NCBI GenBank assembly: GCA_947632415.1
Contig: CANRPB010000049.1
Location: forward strand, 1 to 10,152
DNA: 10,152 nucleotides
Source: an uncultured Bacilli bacterium
GTDB taxonomy: Bacteria; Bacillota_I; Bacilli_A; RF39; UBA660
Reading direction: 5' to 3'
Positions within the stretch are counted from its first letter, which is position 1, and each line of letters starts with the position of its first letter. The translations under genes and the position numbers were made by a program. The notes beneath the pieces are model-generated. The model was given only the letters and a program-made list of their open reading frames with translations. It had not been told where the DNA came from and searched no databases. Shown here piece after piece: positions 1-7,022 of this stretch.

Positions 1-1521
1 ATAAAAATAGCTAATCAACCTTTCAAAGTTAAATTTAAAAAAGTTGATAATTTAGGTAACCCAGTTGCGGGAGCAAAACTCACATTTAAAGATACATCTA
101 TGTACGGAGCTAATGGAGCTACTATACAAGCCCTTGTATGTTTAATATCTGATGAAAACGGTTTATTTACAATTCCTTGTGAAGATAAATACGAGTCAGT
201 TGTTAATAAAGATGGAATCTATCAATTAGGAGTAGATTTTGGTAGTTCTGATGGTATATTCGCAATAACTGAAGAAGACACTGGCAATGGATATGATGTT
301 GAAGAATTTAACAGTAGTTCAATGGTTGGAAATAATTATTGGTTCCACGTTTACCCAGATTACTCTGTTGATACTTTTAGTAGATATGTTAGTTATGAAT
401 TATCTAAAGATGAAGGAGATGTTCCAGTTCTAATAATAAAATTTGAAAATACTGGATATGTTGATATTGGTAAATCAGATGTAACTACTGGAAAAGAAAT
501 AGCAGGAGCTCATTTAGTTGTCTCAGATCCATCAGCAAGTATTAGAAAAGATGAAGATATGGGTATTGACAACGTAATTGATGAATGGACAAGTGAAGAA
601 GGTAAAAAACACCATATAACTGGTATTGCTCATAATCATATATATGAGTTAAAGGAAACAATTTCTCCAGAAGGTTACTTATCTATAGATACATCTATCT
701 ACTTTAAAGTCGACGATAAAGGAAACGTAACTACATATTCTGATAAAGAAGGTACACAAGAAATAAAAGACCTAACAGGCACAAAATTTGAATTATTAAT
801 ACCTAACGATTATACTAAAGTAAAAATTTCAAAAACCGACATGACCGGAGCCCAAGAATTAGAAGGAGCCGAAATAAAAATTTGTACAGCAACTGAATAC
901 GAAACTCTAGGAAACGAATGTAAACCACAAAAAGATTCATGGTCATGGACATCAACTAAAGAACCACATGAAATAGACATGATGGAACCAGGTAATTACT
1001 GTCTAATAGAAACAGTCGCACCAGCAGGATATGTAAGAAAAACAAGCGCTGTATGCTTTGAAGTTTACAAGACCGGTGACGTTCAAAAAGTTCAATTTAC
1101 CAATGAACCTAACAAAGTAATTGTAGAAAAGAAAGATTATGAAACAGGAAACCCAATTGGTGGAGTAACATTCCAAATAATTAGTCTTGATACTAATGAA
1201 GTAGTACGTGAATGGCAATCAAGTACAGACGAACCACAACACATAGAAGAAGCCGTTCCAGCAGGAAAATATAAACTAGTAGAAACAATATATCCAGAAG
1301 GATATCAACAAAACATGATTGTTGATGAAATTGTTACCACCGAATACGAATTTACAATCTCAGAAGAAGATTCCGAAATTCTAATAACTGTTTATAATCA
1401 AGCAATCTCAGTACCAAACACCGGCATCAGCACTCTTAACTTATTTGCTATAGGTGCCCTAATGATATTCATTGGTTATGAAACAATTAAGATATATAGA
1501 AGAAAGACAATTAATGGTTAA
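1..1521 (+). CDS. SpaA/Cna-B repeat surface protein with VPNTG sorting signal (5' partial)
   Basis: This is a cell-wall-anchored adhesin or pilin-like protein, probably attached by a sortase such as the one at 2574. The reading frame is open from base 1, so the start lies upstream; the first internal ATG (100) falls inside a domain and is not the start. The visible 506 residues form about four SpaA/Cna-B-like domains, each opening with a V-x-K-x-D type strand: VKFKKVD (about residue 9), DIGKSD (about 155), VKISKTD (about 274) and VIVEKKD (about 374). Several carry the matching Y-x-L-x-E strand (YELKETISPEGY, YCLIETVAPAGY, YKLVETIYPEGY) that supplies the Glu of internal Lys-Asn isopeptide bonds in this fold. 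The C-terminus has VPNTG (bases 1411-1425), a hydrophobic segment and a YRRK tail, which is a typical LPXTG-class signal. The ligand is unknown, and whether it polymerises as a pilin cannot be told. Sure of the class. Confidence 0.9.
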   Translation: MKIANQPFKVKFKKVDNLGNPVAGAKLTFKDTSMYGANGATIQALVCLISDENGLFTIPCEDKYESVVNKDGIYQLGVDFGSSDGIFAITEEDTGNGYDVEEFNSSSMVGNNYWFHVYPDYSVDTFSRYVSYELSKDEGDVPVLIIKFENTGYVDIGKSDVTTGKEIAGAHLVVSDPSASIRKDEDMGIDNVIDEWTSEEGKKHHITGIAHNHIYELKETISPEGYLSIDTSIYFKVDDKGNVTTYSDKEGTQEIKDLTGTKFELLIPNDYTKVKISKTDMTGAQELEGAEIKICTATEYETLGNECKPQKDSWSWTSTKEPHEIDMMEPGNYCLIETVAPAGYVRKTSAVCFEVYKTGDVQKVQFTNEPNKVIVEKKDYETGNPIGGVTFQIISLDTNEVVREWQSSTDEPQHIEEAVPAGKYKLVETIYPEGYQQNMIVDEIVTTEYEFTISEEDSEILITVYNQAISVPNTGISTLNLFAIGALMIFIGYETIKIYRRKTING

Positions 1522-1539
1522 ACATTAATGTCTTTTTTT
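1503..1539 (+). terminator. Rho-independent terminator overlapping the stop codon of the surface protein gene
   Basis: The left arm AAAGACAATTAATG (1503-1516) pairs with CATTAATGTCTTT (1523-1535), with a single bulged A. A run of seven T (1533-1539) follows. The stop codon at 1519-1521 lies in the loop. Confidence 0.85.
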
Positions 1540-1548
1540 GGAAAAAAT

Positions 1549-1577
1549 TTGACTAAATTTAATATTTTTATTATAAT
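1549..1577 (+). promoter_or_regulatory. Sigma-A type promoter for the membrane protein-sortase operon
   Basis: TTGACT (1549-1554), a 17-nt spacer and a perfect TATAAT (1572-1577). Transcription should start near 1584, leaving a leader of about 45 nt before the ATG at 1630. It sits directly after the terminator of the upstream gene, so the surface protein and the sortase genes are probably separate transcripts. Confidence 0.8.
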
Positions 1578-1629
1578 GGTATATAGTAATTAATAGATTA
1601 AAAGATTAAATCGGGTTTGGAGTGATTTT

Positions 1630-2550
1630 ATGAATCAATTAACTTTTGTTGATAAGATTCAGGTTTTATTTAGCCTGCTATTTTCATCACCAATTATCAT
1701 AGGAATATTTGCCTTCTCACTAATTTTAATGATCATACTATTCCTAAGTAATAAATTAAATAAAAAAATAATCAAAACAATTTTTATCATTATTTACATA
1801 GCCTTAATAGGATTTACAATCTTCAAATACGGAAGTTACTTCTTAACAAGCATCGACTCATTTGTAACCCTTTTTATGGCTAATATATACTTTCCAATCA
1901 TACCAATCTACGTATTAATGATGTTTATATCATTTATAATAATGATAATTACCCTAAGTGGCAAAAACAAATCAAAACTAACTAAAATAATAAATACCAT
2001 CTTTTTTACACTAATTCAAATGTTATTTGCCATCTTTATATTCGTAATAGAAAAAAATAAAATAGACGTCTCAAGCAACGCCAATATATATACAAACGAA
2101 CAAACACTAACACTACTAGAACTAGGTATGGGACTATTTGTTATATGGATGATTATTCTACTAATTACATTCTACTTAAAAAAAGCCGACGTAATATTTA
2201 GAACAAAGAAAACCGAAACAAAAGATAACTACGATGATTACATAAATGACTATAACGAACCCTCAAAAAACATCAAAAACCTTGATAACCCTTATGCCAA
2301 AAACGACGGTTTCACCAACGGTGCTATACCAAATTTAATCCCAGAATTTAACTTATATAATTCAAACGAAGAAGAAATCTTATCCTTTGACGAAGACAAT
2401 AATAATCAAAATAATCCTGCCAACAATAACCAAAACATCAATACAACATTAAATAACAACATTAACGCTTTTAATAACTTTGAATTTATAAACATACCAA
2501 CCGCAACAGACAAAAAAAACGAAGTTGAAATCATTGACTTCGACGATTAA
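1630..2550 (+). CDS. Five-helix membrane protein with Asn/Asp-rich tail, unknown function
   Basis: I do not recognise this 306-residue protein. Five hydrophobic segments are visible at about residues 20-39, 48-66, 87-109, 120-140 and 160-182. Basic loops (NKLNKK at 41-46, GKNKSKLTK at 111-119, KKADVIFRTKK at 184-194) put the N-terminus outside and the C-terminus in the cytoplasm by the positive-inside rule. Residues about 195-306 form a long low-complexity tail, rich in Asn, Asp and Glu, probably disordered, ending in an acidic IIDFDD. The start follows GGAG at 1619-1622. The gene lies 23 nt before the sortase, behind one promoter, so it is probably co-expressed with it. A role in pilus or surface-protein assembly is inference from position only. 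Confidence 0.8.
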   Translation: MNQLTFVDKIQVLFSLLFSSPIIIGIFAFSLILMIILFLSNKLNKKIIKTIFIIIYIALIGFTIFKYGSYFLTSIDSFVTLFMANIYFPIIPIYVLMMFISFIIMIITLSGKNKSKLTKIINTIFFTLIQMLFAIFIFVIEKNKIDVSSNANIYTNEQTLTLLELGMGLFVIWMIILLITFYLKKADVIFRTKKTETKDNYDDYINDYNEPSKNIKNLDNPYAKNDGFTNGAIPNLIPEFNLYNSNEEEILSFDEDNNNQNNPANNNQNINTTLNNNINAFNNFEFINIPTATDKKNEVEIIDFDD

Positions 2551-2573
2551 CAATTTAGGGGTGAGGTGAAAAA

Positions 2574-3239
2574 ATGAAAAAACTAACAAGAGGAAGAATA
2601 ATCGCCATTGGAACACTATTTATAATGCTAGGAATAGGAATACTATCCTCACAATACTTATTAAATAAAAAAAACGAATTATTCGAATTTATTAACATGC
2701 AACTATATTTTAACCAAATAACAGACATACCAGACGAACCAGACATGCCAGAAGAACCAGAAACACCAGAAGAACCTCAACCAGAAACACCATCAAAACC
2801 AGAAGAACAAATAACAGAAAGCTACATAGCAGTCCTAGAAATACCAAAAATAAATTTAAAAAAAGGTATGTACAAAATAGGCTCAAAATACAATACCGTA
2901 AGTCGTAACGTTTCCATACTATCACCATCCGACTATCCAGATGTCCAAGGCGGAAACTTTGTTCTAGCAGCTCACTCCGGAAACGGCTACCTAAGCTTCT
3001 TTAAAAACCTATATAAACTAGAAAACGGCGACTATGCCTATATATACTACAACAACGTAAAATACACATATAAAATATCATATATATACAACCAAGCCAA
3101 AACCGGAACAATAAACGTCTATAGACCATACGGAAAAACAACATTAATGCTTATTACATGTACAAAAAACGATGAAAGTTCCCAAACCGTATACGTAGCC
3201 GTCTTAGAATCACAAGAGCCATATGAAAGTATAGAATAA
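2574..3239 (+). CDS. Sortase family transpeptidase with Pro/Glu-rich stalk
   Basis: Sortases cleave LPXTG-like signals and join the protein to peptidoglycan or to another pilin subunit on the outer membrane face. This 221-residue protein has an N-terminal membrane anchor (about 9-28), a Pro/Glu-rich stalk (51-79) and a sortase domain from about residue 84 to 212. His134 lies in LAAHSGN and Cys196 in the LITC motif, the expected order and spacing for the catalytic pair. The usual catalytic Arg about 8-12 residues after the Cys is not there: the segment reads TCTKNDESSQTVYVA, with no Arg after Cys196 at all. The start is supported by GGGGTGAGGTG (2558-2567). Likely substrates are the VPNTG protein upstream and perhaps the short protein downstream. 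The single anchor and lack of a C-terminal helix suggest a class D/A-like rather than a pilin class C sortase; subclass is unsure. Confidence 0.9.
   Translation: MKKLTRGRIIAIGTLFIMLGIGILSSQYLLNKKNELFEFINMQLYFNQITDIPDEPDMPEEPETPEEPQPETPSKPEEQITESYIAVLEIPKINLKKGMYKIGSKYNTVSRNVSILSPSDYPDVQGGNFVLAAHSGNGYLSFFKNLYKLENGDYAYIYYNNVKYTYKISYIYNQAKTGTINVYRPYGKTTLMLITCTKNDESSQTVYVAVLESQEPYESIE
2724..2810 (+). repeat. Degenerate Pro-Glu coding repeat in the sortase stalk
   Basis: The segment encodes residues 51-79, where imperfect units of the type PEEP, PETP and PDEP repeat. At the DNA level CCAGAAGAACCAGAAACACC-like units recur. It forms a stiff, acidic spacer between the membrane anchor and the catalytic domain, and could vary in length between strains by slippage. 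Confidence 0.75.
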
Positions 3240-3252
3240 CTATACTTTTTTT
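3226..3252 (+). terminator. Terminator overlapping the sortase stop codon
   Basis: Perfect 9-bp stem AAAGTATAG (3226-3234) and CTATACTTT (3240-3248) around the loop AATAA, then T to 3252. The sortase stop codon TAA (3237-3239) is in the loop. Nearly the same 27-mer ends yqeY (8777-8803). Confidence 0.8.
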
Positions 3253-3280
3253 GATTAATAAAATAATTTAACCACATAAT
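3251..3280 (+). promoter_or_regulatory. Possible weak promoter for the single-domain surface protein
   Basis: TTGATT (3251-3256) and CATAAT (3275-3280) are 18 nt apart, just after the sortase terminator. The predicted transcription start (about 3287) falls on the ribosome binding site, so this may not be the working promoter. Confidence 0.3.
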
Positions 3281-3295
3281 AATAATGGTGATACT

Positions 3296-3733
3296 ATGAA
3301 AAAATATCTAATCATTATTCTATCTCTACTATATATAAACAATATCCAAGCATCAGAACTATACATATCAAAAAAAGACTTTGAAACCAAAGACTACGTC
3401 ACTGACTGCGACTTCCAACTATATGATAGCGAAAATAACATCATCGACGCCTGGGTAGCAACCGAAGACACCCACGAAATAAGCAACATTCAAAAAGGAC
3501 AATACAAACTAGTTGAAAGGCCACTAATCAACAATAACTATAGCGATGAACTAAGTACCCTTCATACCCTCGACATCAATAGCGATAATGTAATGGAAAT
3601 TATTTTATACAACAAAGAAATAAACACCCCAAGAAACTTAGGACACCATAATCACACTCTACTTGGAATCACAATCACACTAACAGGATTAGCGCTCATA
3701 TACATAGGACACAGGAAATTTTATCACCCTTAG
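3296..3733 (+). CDS. Short secreted protein with one Cna-B-like domain and degenerate sorting region
   Basis: The 145-residue product has a signal peptide (MKKYLIIILSLLYINNIQAS, cleavage near residue 20). One domain follows, resembling the last domain of the surface protein at 1-1521: KKDFET matches KKDYET, GQYKLVE matches GKYKLVE, and LYNKEI matches VYNQAI. Lys26, Glu74 and Asn106 are therefore candidates for an isopeptide bond. The C-terminus has a hydrophobic helix (about 122-138) and a basic end, like a sorting signal, but VPNTG is replaced by INTPRNLG, which no common LPXTG variant matches. It may be a minor pilin or a membrane-anchored decoy, or it may use its own sortase specificity. 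The weak GGTGA ribosome binding site (3287-3291) lies 4 nt before the ATG. Class assignment is by comparison within the window. Confidence 0.8.
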   Translation: MKKYLIIILSLLYINNIQASELYISKKDFETKDYVTDCDFQLYDSENNIIDAWVATEDTHEISNIQKGQYKLVERPLINNNYSDELSTLHTLDINSDNVMEIILYNKEINTPRNLGHHNHTLLGITITLTGLALIYIGHRKFYHP

Positions 3734-3753
3734 GCATATAATAATATGGGTGA
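3724..3753 (+). promoter_or_regulatory. Inverted repeat masking the ylbD-like ribosome binding site; RBS that fixes its start
   Basis: GGGTGA (3748-3753) is the ribosome binding site 5 nt before ATG 3759. TCACCC (3724-3729), in the last codons of the gene before, is its perfect complement. Pairing would hide the site until a ribosome translates through the upstream stop, giving translational coupling. Any TCACC is complementary to a ribosome binding site, so chance is possible. Confidence 0.4.
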
Positions 3754-3758
3754 GAACT

Positions 3759-4115
3759 ATGAATGGTAAAGAAGAATTTAAACAATTTGTAAGAGAACAT
3801 CCCAAATTAATAAAATATGTAAGAAACGGCGAAAAAACATGGCAAAACTTTTACGAAATATTCAACCTATACGGATCAGATAACGATGCATGGAAAGAAT
3901 ACCTAAACGCATCAGAAATAAACGAAGCCGTAAAAGGAGCAGCCACGCTAGATCTACTATCATGGCTTAAATCAATTGATCTAGACAGCATTCAAAACGG
4001 TGTATCATCAATTCAAAGAGTACTAGGAGTAGTCCAAGACTTAACCAACAAAGACGACATTACCCCCAAAGAAGAATATAAACCAAGACCATTATATAAA
4101 CACTTTGAAGATTGA
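3759..4115 (+). CDS. ylbD: YlbD-like protein (spore coat protein family)
   Basis: This 118-residue protein resembles B. subtilis YlbD, annotated as a spore coat-associated protein. The match is in the N-terminal region: FKQFVREHPKLIKYVRNG, then a W-Q-x-x-Y-E segment and WKEY. A longer start is possible at GTG 3750, but that codon is part of the ribosome binding site GGGTGA (3748-3753), so ATG 3759 is preferred. It ends in TGA at 4113-4115 and overlaps the next gene as TTGA. The order ylbD-ylbE-rsmD is as in Bacillus, with ylbF and ylbG missing between. A coat role requires a sporulating host, which the window does not show; the protein could have another role in a non-sporulating relative. 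Confidence 0.75.
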   Translation: MNGKEEFKQFVREHPKLIKYVRNGEKTWQNFYEIFNLYGSDNDAWKEYLNASEINEAVKGAATLDLLSWLKSIDLDSIQNGVSSIQRVLGVVQDLTNKDDITPKEEYKPRPLYKHFED

Positions 4116-4333
4116 CACTAGACATTCAATTTAAAATCAGAAATAACCCTAACTATCAAAAATATATAAGAGAAAACTCCCACTGGTATAAAATACTAAA
4201 CAGAAATCCTGCCATGTTTCAAAGATTCGAAGAAAAAGTAAAAGAAGACTACAAACTAAGAACAAGCGATAAAATAAGCAAAGCACTAAGCACAATAGAA
4301 ATGGTACAAAATATAGTTTCATCATTCAAATAA
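4112..4333 (+). CDS. ylbE: YlbE-like small protein, unknown function
   Basis: The 73-residue product resembles the YlbE-like family of Bacilli: an N-terminal segment of the type NPNYQKYIRENSHWYKILNR followed by NP and a helical C-terminus. It starts with TTG overlapping the TGA stop of the ylbD-like gene (TTGA). Only a weak GAAG precedes it, so its translation probably depends on the upstream gene. The whole family-conserved N-terminus is used only with this start. No biochemical function is known to me for the family. The position next to ylbD and before rsmD supports the call. Confidence 0.75.
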   Translation: MTLDIQFKIRNNPNYQKYIRENSHWYKILNRNPAMFQRFEEKVKEDYKLRTSDKISKALSTIEMVQNIVSSFK

Positions 4334-4362
4334 ATATGTTAAAATATAATTAGGTGTTATTA

Positions 4363-4896
4363 ATGAGAGTAATTAGTGGAAAATACAAAGGAAAAAATAT
4401 AATGGGTTTTGACATAAAAGGAACTAGACCAACCATGGATAGAGTAAAAGAATCAATGTTCGCACTAATCCAAAACGACCTAAAAAATAGTACATGCCTA
4501 GACCTATTTGCCGGCAGTGGGTCACTAGGAATAGAAGCCCTAAGCAACGGAGCTAAAAAGTGCTACTTCGTAGAAAACAGCGAAGAAATATACAAAATAT
4601 TAAAAAACAATCTATCATCCATTGAAAACAACATCCTACTAAAAAAAGACTATATGGAAGCACTAAAATACTTCAAAAACACAAACATAAAATTTGACAT
4701 AATCTTTCTAGACCCTCCCTATAAAAAAAATCTAATCAACGACATTATAGAATTTATAAACAAAAACCAACTATTAAACGATAACGGAATAATCATTTGT
4801 GAATACGAAACAGAAAACGTATCAACAAACTACTTTAAACTAATAAAAAACAAAAAATATGGCAATAAAAAGGTAAATATATATAAAAAGTTATAA
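4363..4896 (+). CDS. rsmD: 16S rRNA (guanine(966)-N2)-methyltransferase
   Basis: RsmD uses S-adenosylmethionine to methylate N2 of G966 in 16S rRNA during assembly of the small ribosomal subunit. The 177-residue length is usual for the family. Visible are the N-terminal MRVISGKYKGK and RPTMDRVKESMFALI blocks, the SAM-binding motif LDLFAGSGSLGIEAL (46-60) and the catalytic DPPY (117-120) in DIIFLDPPY. The ATG at 4363 is preferred because AGGTG (4352-4356) lies 6 nt before it. A GTG at 4354 in the same frame is within that ribosome binding site. In B. subtilis this gene (ylbH) is followed by coaD; here a bacteriocin-type cassette follows instead. All key motifs are intact. Confidence 0.95.
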   Translation: MRVISGKYKGKNIMGFDIKGTRPTMDRVKESMFALIQNDLKNSTCLDLFAGSGSLGIEALSNGAKKCYFVENSEEIYKILKNNLSSIENNILLKKDYMEALKYFKNTNIKFDIIFLDPPYKKNLINDIIEFINKNQLLNDNGIIICEYETENVSTNYFKLIKNKKYGNKKVNIYKKL

Positions 4897-4913
4897 AAAA
4901 ATAACTTTTTTTT
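4885..4913 (+). terminator. Terminator overlapping the rsmD stop codon
   Basis: AAAAAGTTAT (4885-4894) pairs with ATAACTTTTT (4901-4910) around a six-A loop. T continues to 4913. The TAA stop is at 4894-4896. It separates the ylb/rsmD unit from the transporter operon. Confidence 0.8.
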
Positions 4914-4952
4914 GTATTTTAGGAAGGATTTTTTAAAAAAAAATTCTATCAT

Positions 4953-4966
4953 TATAATAGGAGGTG
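4953..4966 (+). promoter_or_regulatory. Strong ribosome binding site abutting a TATAAT box, before the transporter
   Basis: AGGAGGTG (4959-4966) lies 7 nt before ATG 4974 and is the best ribosome binding site in the window. TATAAT (4953-4958) touches it directly. If it were a -10 box, transcription would start inside or after the ribosome binding site, so it is doubtful as a promoter. No other convincing promoter was seen between 4914 and 4974. Confidence 0.45.
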
Positions 4967-4973
4967 ATAAAAG

Positions 4974-7022
4974 ATGCTTAAAAAATATCCATACGTTAAA
5001 CAAGAAGGATATAAAGACTGTGGTTGTGCATGCCTTTCAATGATTATAAAATACTATAAAGGTAACATATCCATCGAAAAAATAAGAGACTTAACCAAAA
5101 CAAGTAAAAATGGAACATCAGCCTACAATCTAATTGAAGGCGCTAATCAAATTGGCTTTAGAGCGCGAGGCGTTAGAGCCAACATCGATGAATTAAAAGA
5201 TGTCATTCTACCTTGTATTGCACACGTCATTATCGATGACATGTACAAGCACTATATCGTCATATATGAAATTAACATAAACAAACAAGAAATTATAATT
5301 GCAGATCCCGACAAAGGAATCAAAAAAATATCATTTTCCAAATTTAATGATATTTGGACAGGCGTTCTAATAATATTATATCCAGTTCGTTCATTACCAA
5401 ATTCTAAAAATATAAATATAAGCCACTTTCTGTATAAAAATATTTCCTTATACAAAAAAGAACTAATTACTTTATTAGGACTATCACTATGCATTATATT
5501 TCTAAAAATGTTATCATCATTTTATTTCAAATATATGATTGAAGGTATAGAATTATCAAAAAACTACTTAAAATCGATTTTCTTTATCTTTTCATTCCTT
5601 TCGATAATGAAACTAATCCTTAACTACTTAAGAAGCCAATTTTTGATTATTTTAAACAGCAAGCTAGACTTCAGTTTAACCGTGGATGCTTTTAAGAAAA
5701 TCATATTACTTCCATATCATTATTATCACAATCGGACCACTGGTGAAATAATTTCAAAAATAAACGACTTAGGAAATGTACGTGATATCATAAGTAAAAT
5801 ATGCGTAACAATATTAATCGATTTGCCACTTCTAATTATATCCATCATTTTCTTAGCACGCATCAACTTTTCACTACTACGAGCAAGCATAATTATCTTT
5901 ATTCTTTATCTAATTTTAACAATTATCTATAATAAGATCTATGCAAACTATATAGGTAAAATAAAAACTAGAAAAGAAAATATCAATTCATATATGTATG
6001 AATCAATAAGTGGATTTGAAAGTATAAAAGGCATCAATATCGAAGACCAAATTATCGATAAATTCAACAATAAGTACATTAAACTCCAAAACGACATTTA
6101 TAAATTACAAGTTCACATGAATAACCAAGGACTATTCAAAGACTTCTTTGGCGATATAGGAAACCTATTCATCCTTTTTCTAGGATCGTTACTTGTTTTT
6201 AACAACAAAATGAGTATTGGCAATTTAATAACTTATAGCAGTATGATGGTCTACTTTCTAGAACCCATCCGCAACATTATAGATATGGACGTCGATATAA
6301 AAGAAACTAAAGAATCCATTAACCGTATTCTTAGCCTATATGAAAGATACAACGACAAAGGAGTTTTTAAATTTCGTAATGGGGATATCGAAATTAAAAA
6401 CCTAAACTATACCTTTGACAACAAAAAAAACGTATTACAAAACATCAACCTAACAATAAAAAAAGGCGAAAAAATTGTAATATATGGTAGTAGTGGAAGT
6501 GGAAAAAGTACCCTGTTAAAACTATTAATGGGTTACTATACAATCGACAGAAACATGATTTTTATAGATGGAATCGATATTAATGATTATAAAATCAAAT
6601 CCTTACGACAAAATATCACCTATATATCCCAAAACGAAATATTATTTAATGATACCATCTTAAATAATTTGAAATTTTATTCCCATTGTGATAATGATAT
6701 TATAAATATAACTAAAGTAACAGAATTTAACGAAATACTAGATAATGACTTAGGACTTAATATGCTCATCGAAGAAAACGGATTCAATCTATCAGGTGGA
6801 CAAAAACAAAGAATAATACTAGCCCGATCACTATTAAAAAAATCATCAATTATTTTAATAGACGAAGGCTTAAACCAAATAGACACCAAACTCGAGAGAA
6901 AAATTTTATCCAACATATTCGAAAAATATAAAGATAAAACAATTATTATCATAAGTCATAGAAAGGAAAATGCCGATATGTTTGATAGAATAATAAATAT
7001 TAATAACGGAAATTTAGTATGA
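4974..7022 (+). CDS. Peptidase-containing ABC transporter (C39 bacteriocin processing/export, PCAT type)
   Basis: This protein cuts double-glycine leader peptides on the cytoplasmic side and exports the cores. All parts are present in 682 residues. An N-terminal C39 peptidase domain (about 1-137) has Gln10, catalytic Cys16 in KDCGCACL, His93 in KHYIV and Asp111 in IADPDKG. The membrane domain (about 155-430) has about six helices. The nucleotide-binding domain (about 470-682) has Walker A GSSGSGKST (505-513), Q-loop Gln553, signature LSGGQKQR (606-613), Walker B IILIDE and switch His662. The D-loop is unusual (DEGLNQID instead of the common DEATSALD). The next gene starts on its own stop codon (ATGA). 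The likely substrates are the two double-glycine peptides at 7435 and 7582. In this family the active form is a homodimer. Highly confident. Confidence 0.96.
   Translation: MLKKYPYVKQEGYKDCGCACLSMIIKYYKGNISIEKIRDLTKTSKNGTSAYNLIEGANQIGFRARGVRANIDELKDVILPCIAHVIIDDMYKHYIVIYEININKQEIIIADPDKGIKKISFSKFNDIWTGVLIILYPVRSLPNSKNINISHFLYKNISLYKKELITLLGLSLCIIFLKMLSSFYFKYMIEGIELSKNYLKSIFFIFSFLSIMKLILNYLRSQFLIILNSKLDFSLTVDAFKKIILLPYHYYHNRTTGEIISKINDLGNVRDIISKICVTILIDLPLLIISIIFLARINFSLLRASIIIFILYLILTIIYNKIYANYIGKIKTRKENINSYMYESISGFESIKGINIEDQIIDKFNNKYIKLQNDIYKLQVHMNNQGLFKDFFGDIGNLFILFLGSLLVFNNKMSIGNLITYSSMMVYFLEPIRNIIDMDVDIKETKESINRILSLYERYNDKGVFKFRNGDIEIKNLNYTFDNKKNVLQNINLTIKKGEKIVIYGSSGSGKSTLLKLLMGYYTIDRNMIFIDGIDINDYKIKSLRQNITYISQNEILFNDTILNNLKFYSHCDNDIINITKVTEFNEILDNDLGLNMLIEENGFNLSGGQKQRIILARSLLKKSSIILIDEGLNQIDTKLERKILSNIFEKYKDKTIIIISHRKENADMFDRIININNGNLV

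Noticed and set aside
2710..2928. Minus-strand open frame opposite the sortase Pro/Glu stalk, and similar minus-strand frames opposite other genes (1003-1218, 2555-2746, 4350-4547, 5252-5494, 6677-6952, 8377-8790)
   Set aside because: They lie fully or mainly inside well-supported plus-strand genes and their Leu/Phe/Ser-rich products are what the complement of A-rich coding DNA gives.
4113..4115. TGA read as Trp (mycoplasma-type code)
   Set aside because: TGA ends ylbD and the transporter exactly where the next gene starts by overlap, and Trp is encoded by TGG throughout.
4345..4350. TATAAT before rsmD as a promoter
   Set aside because: No -35 at a fitting distance, and transcription would start after the ribosome binding site at 4352-4356.
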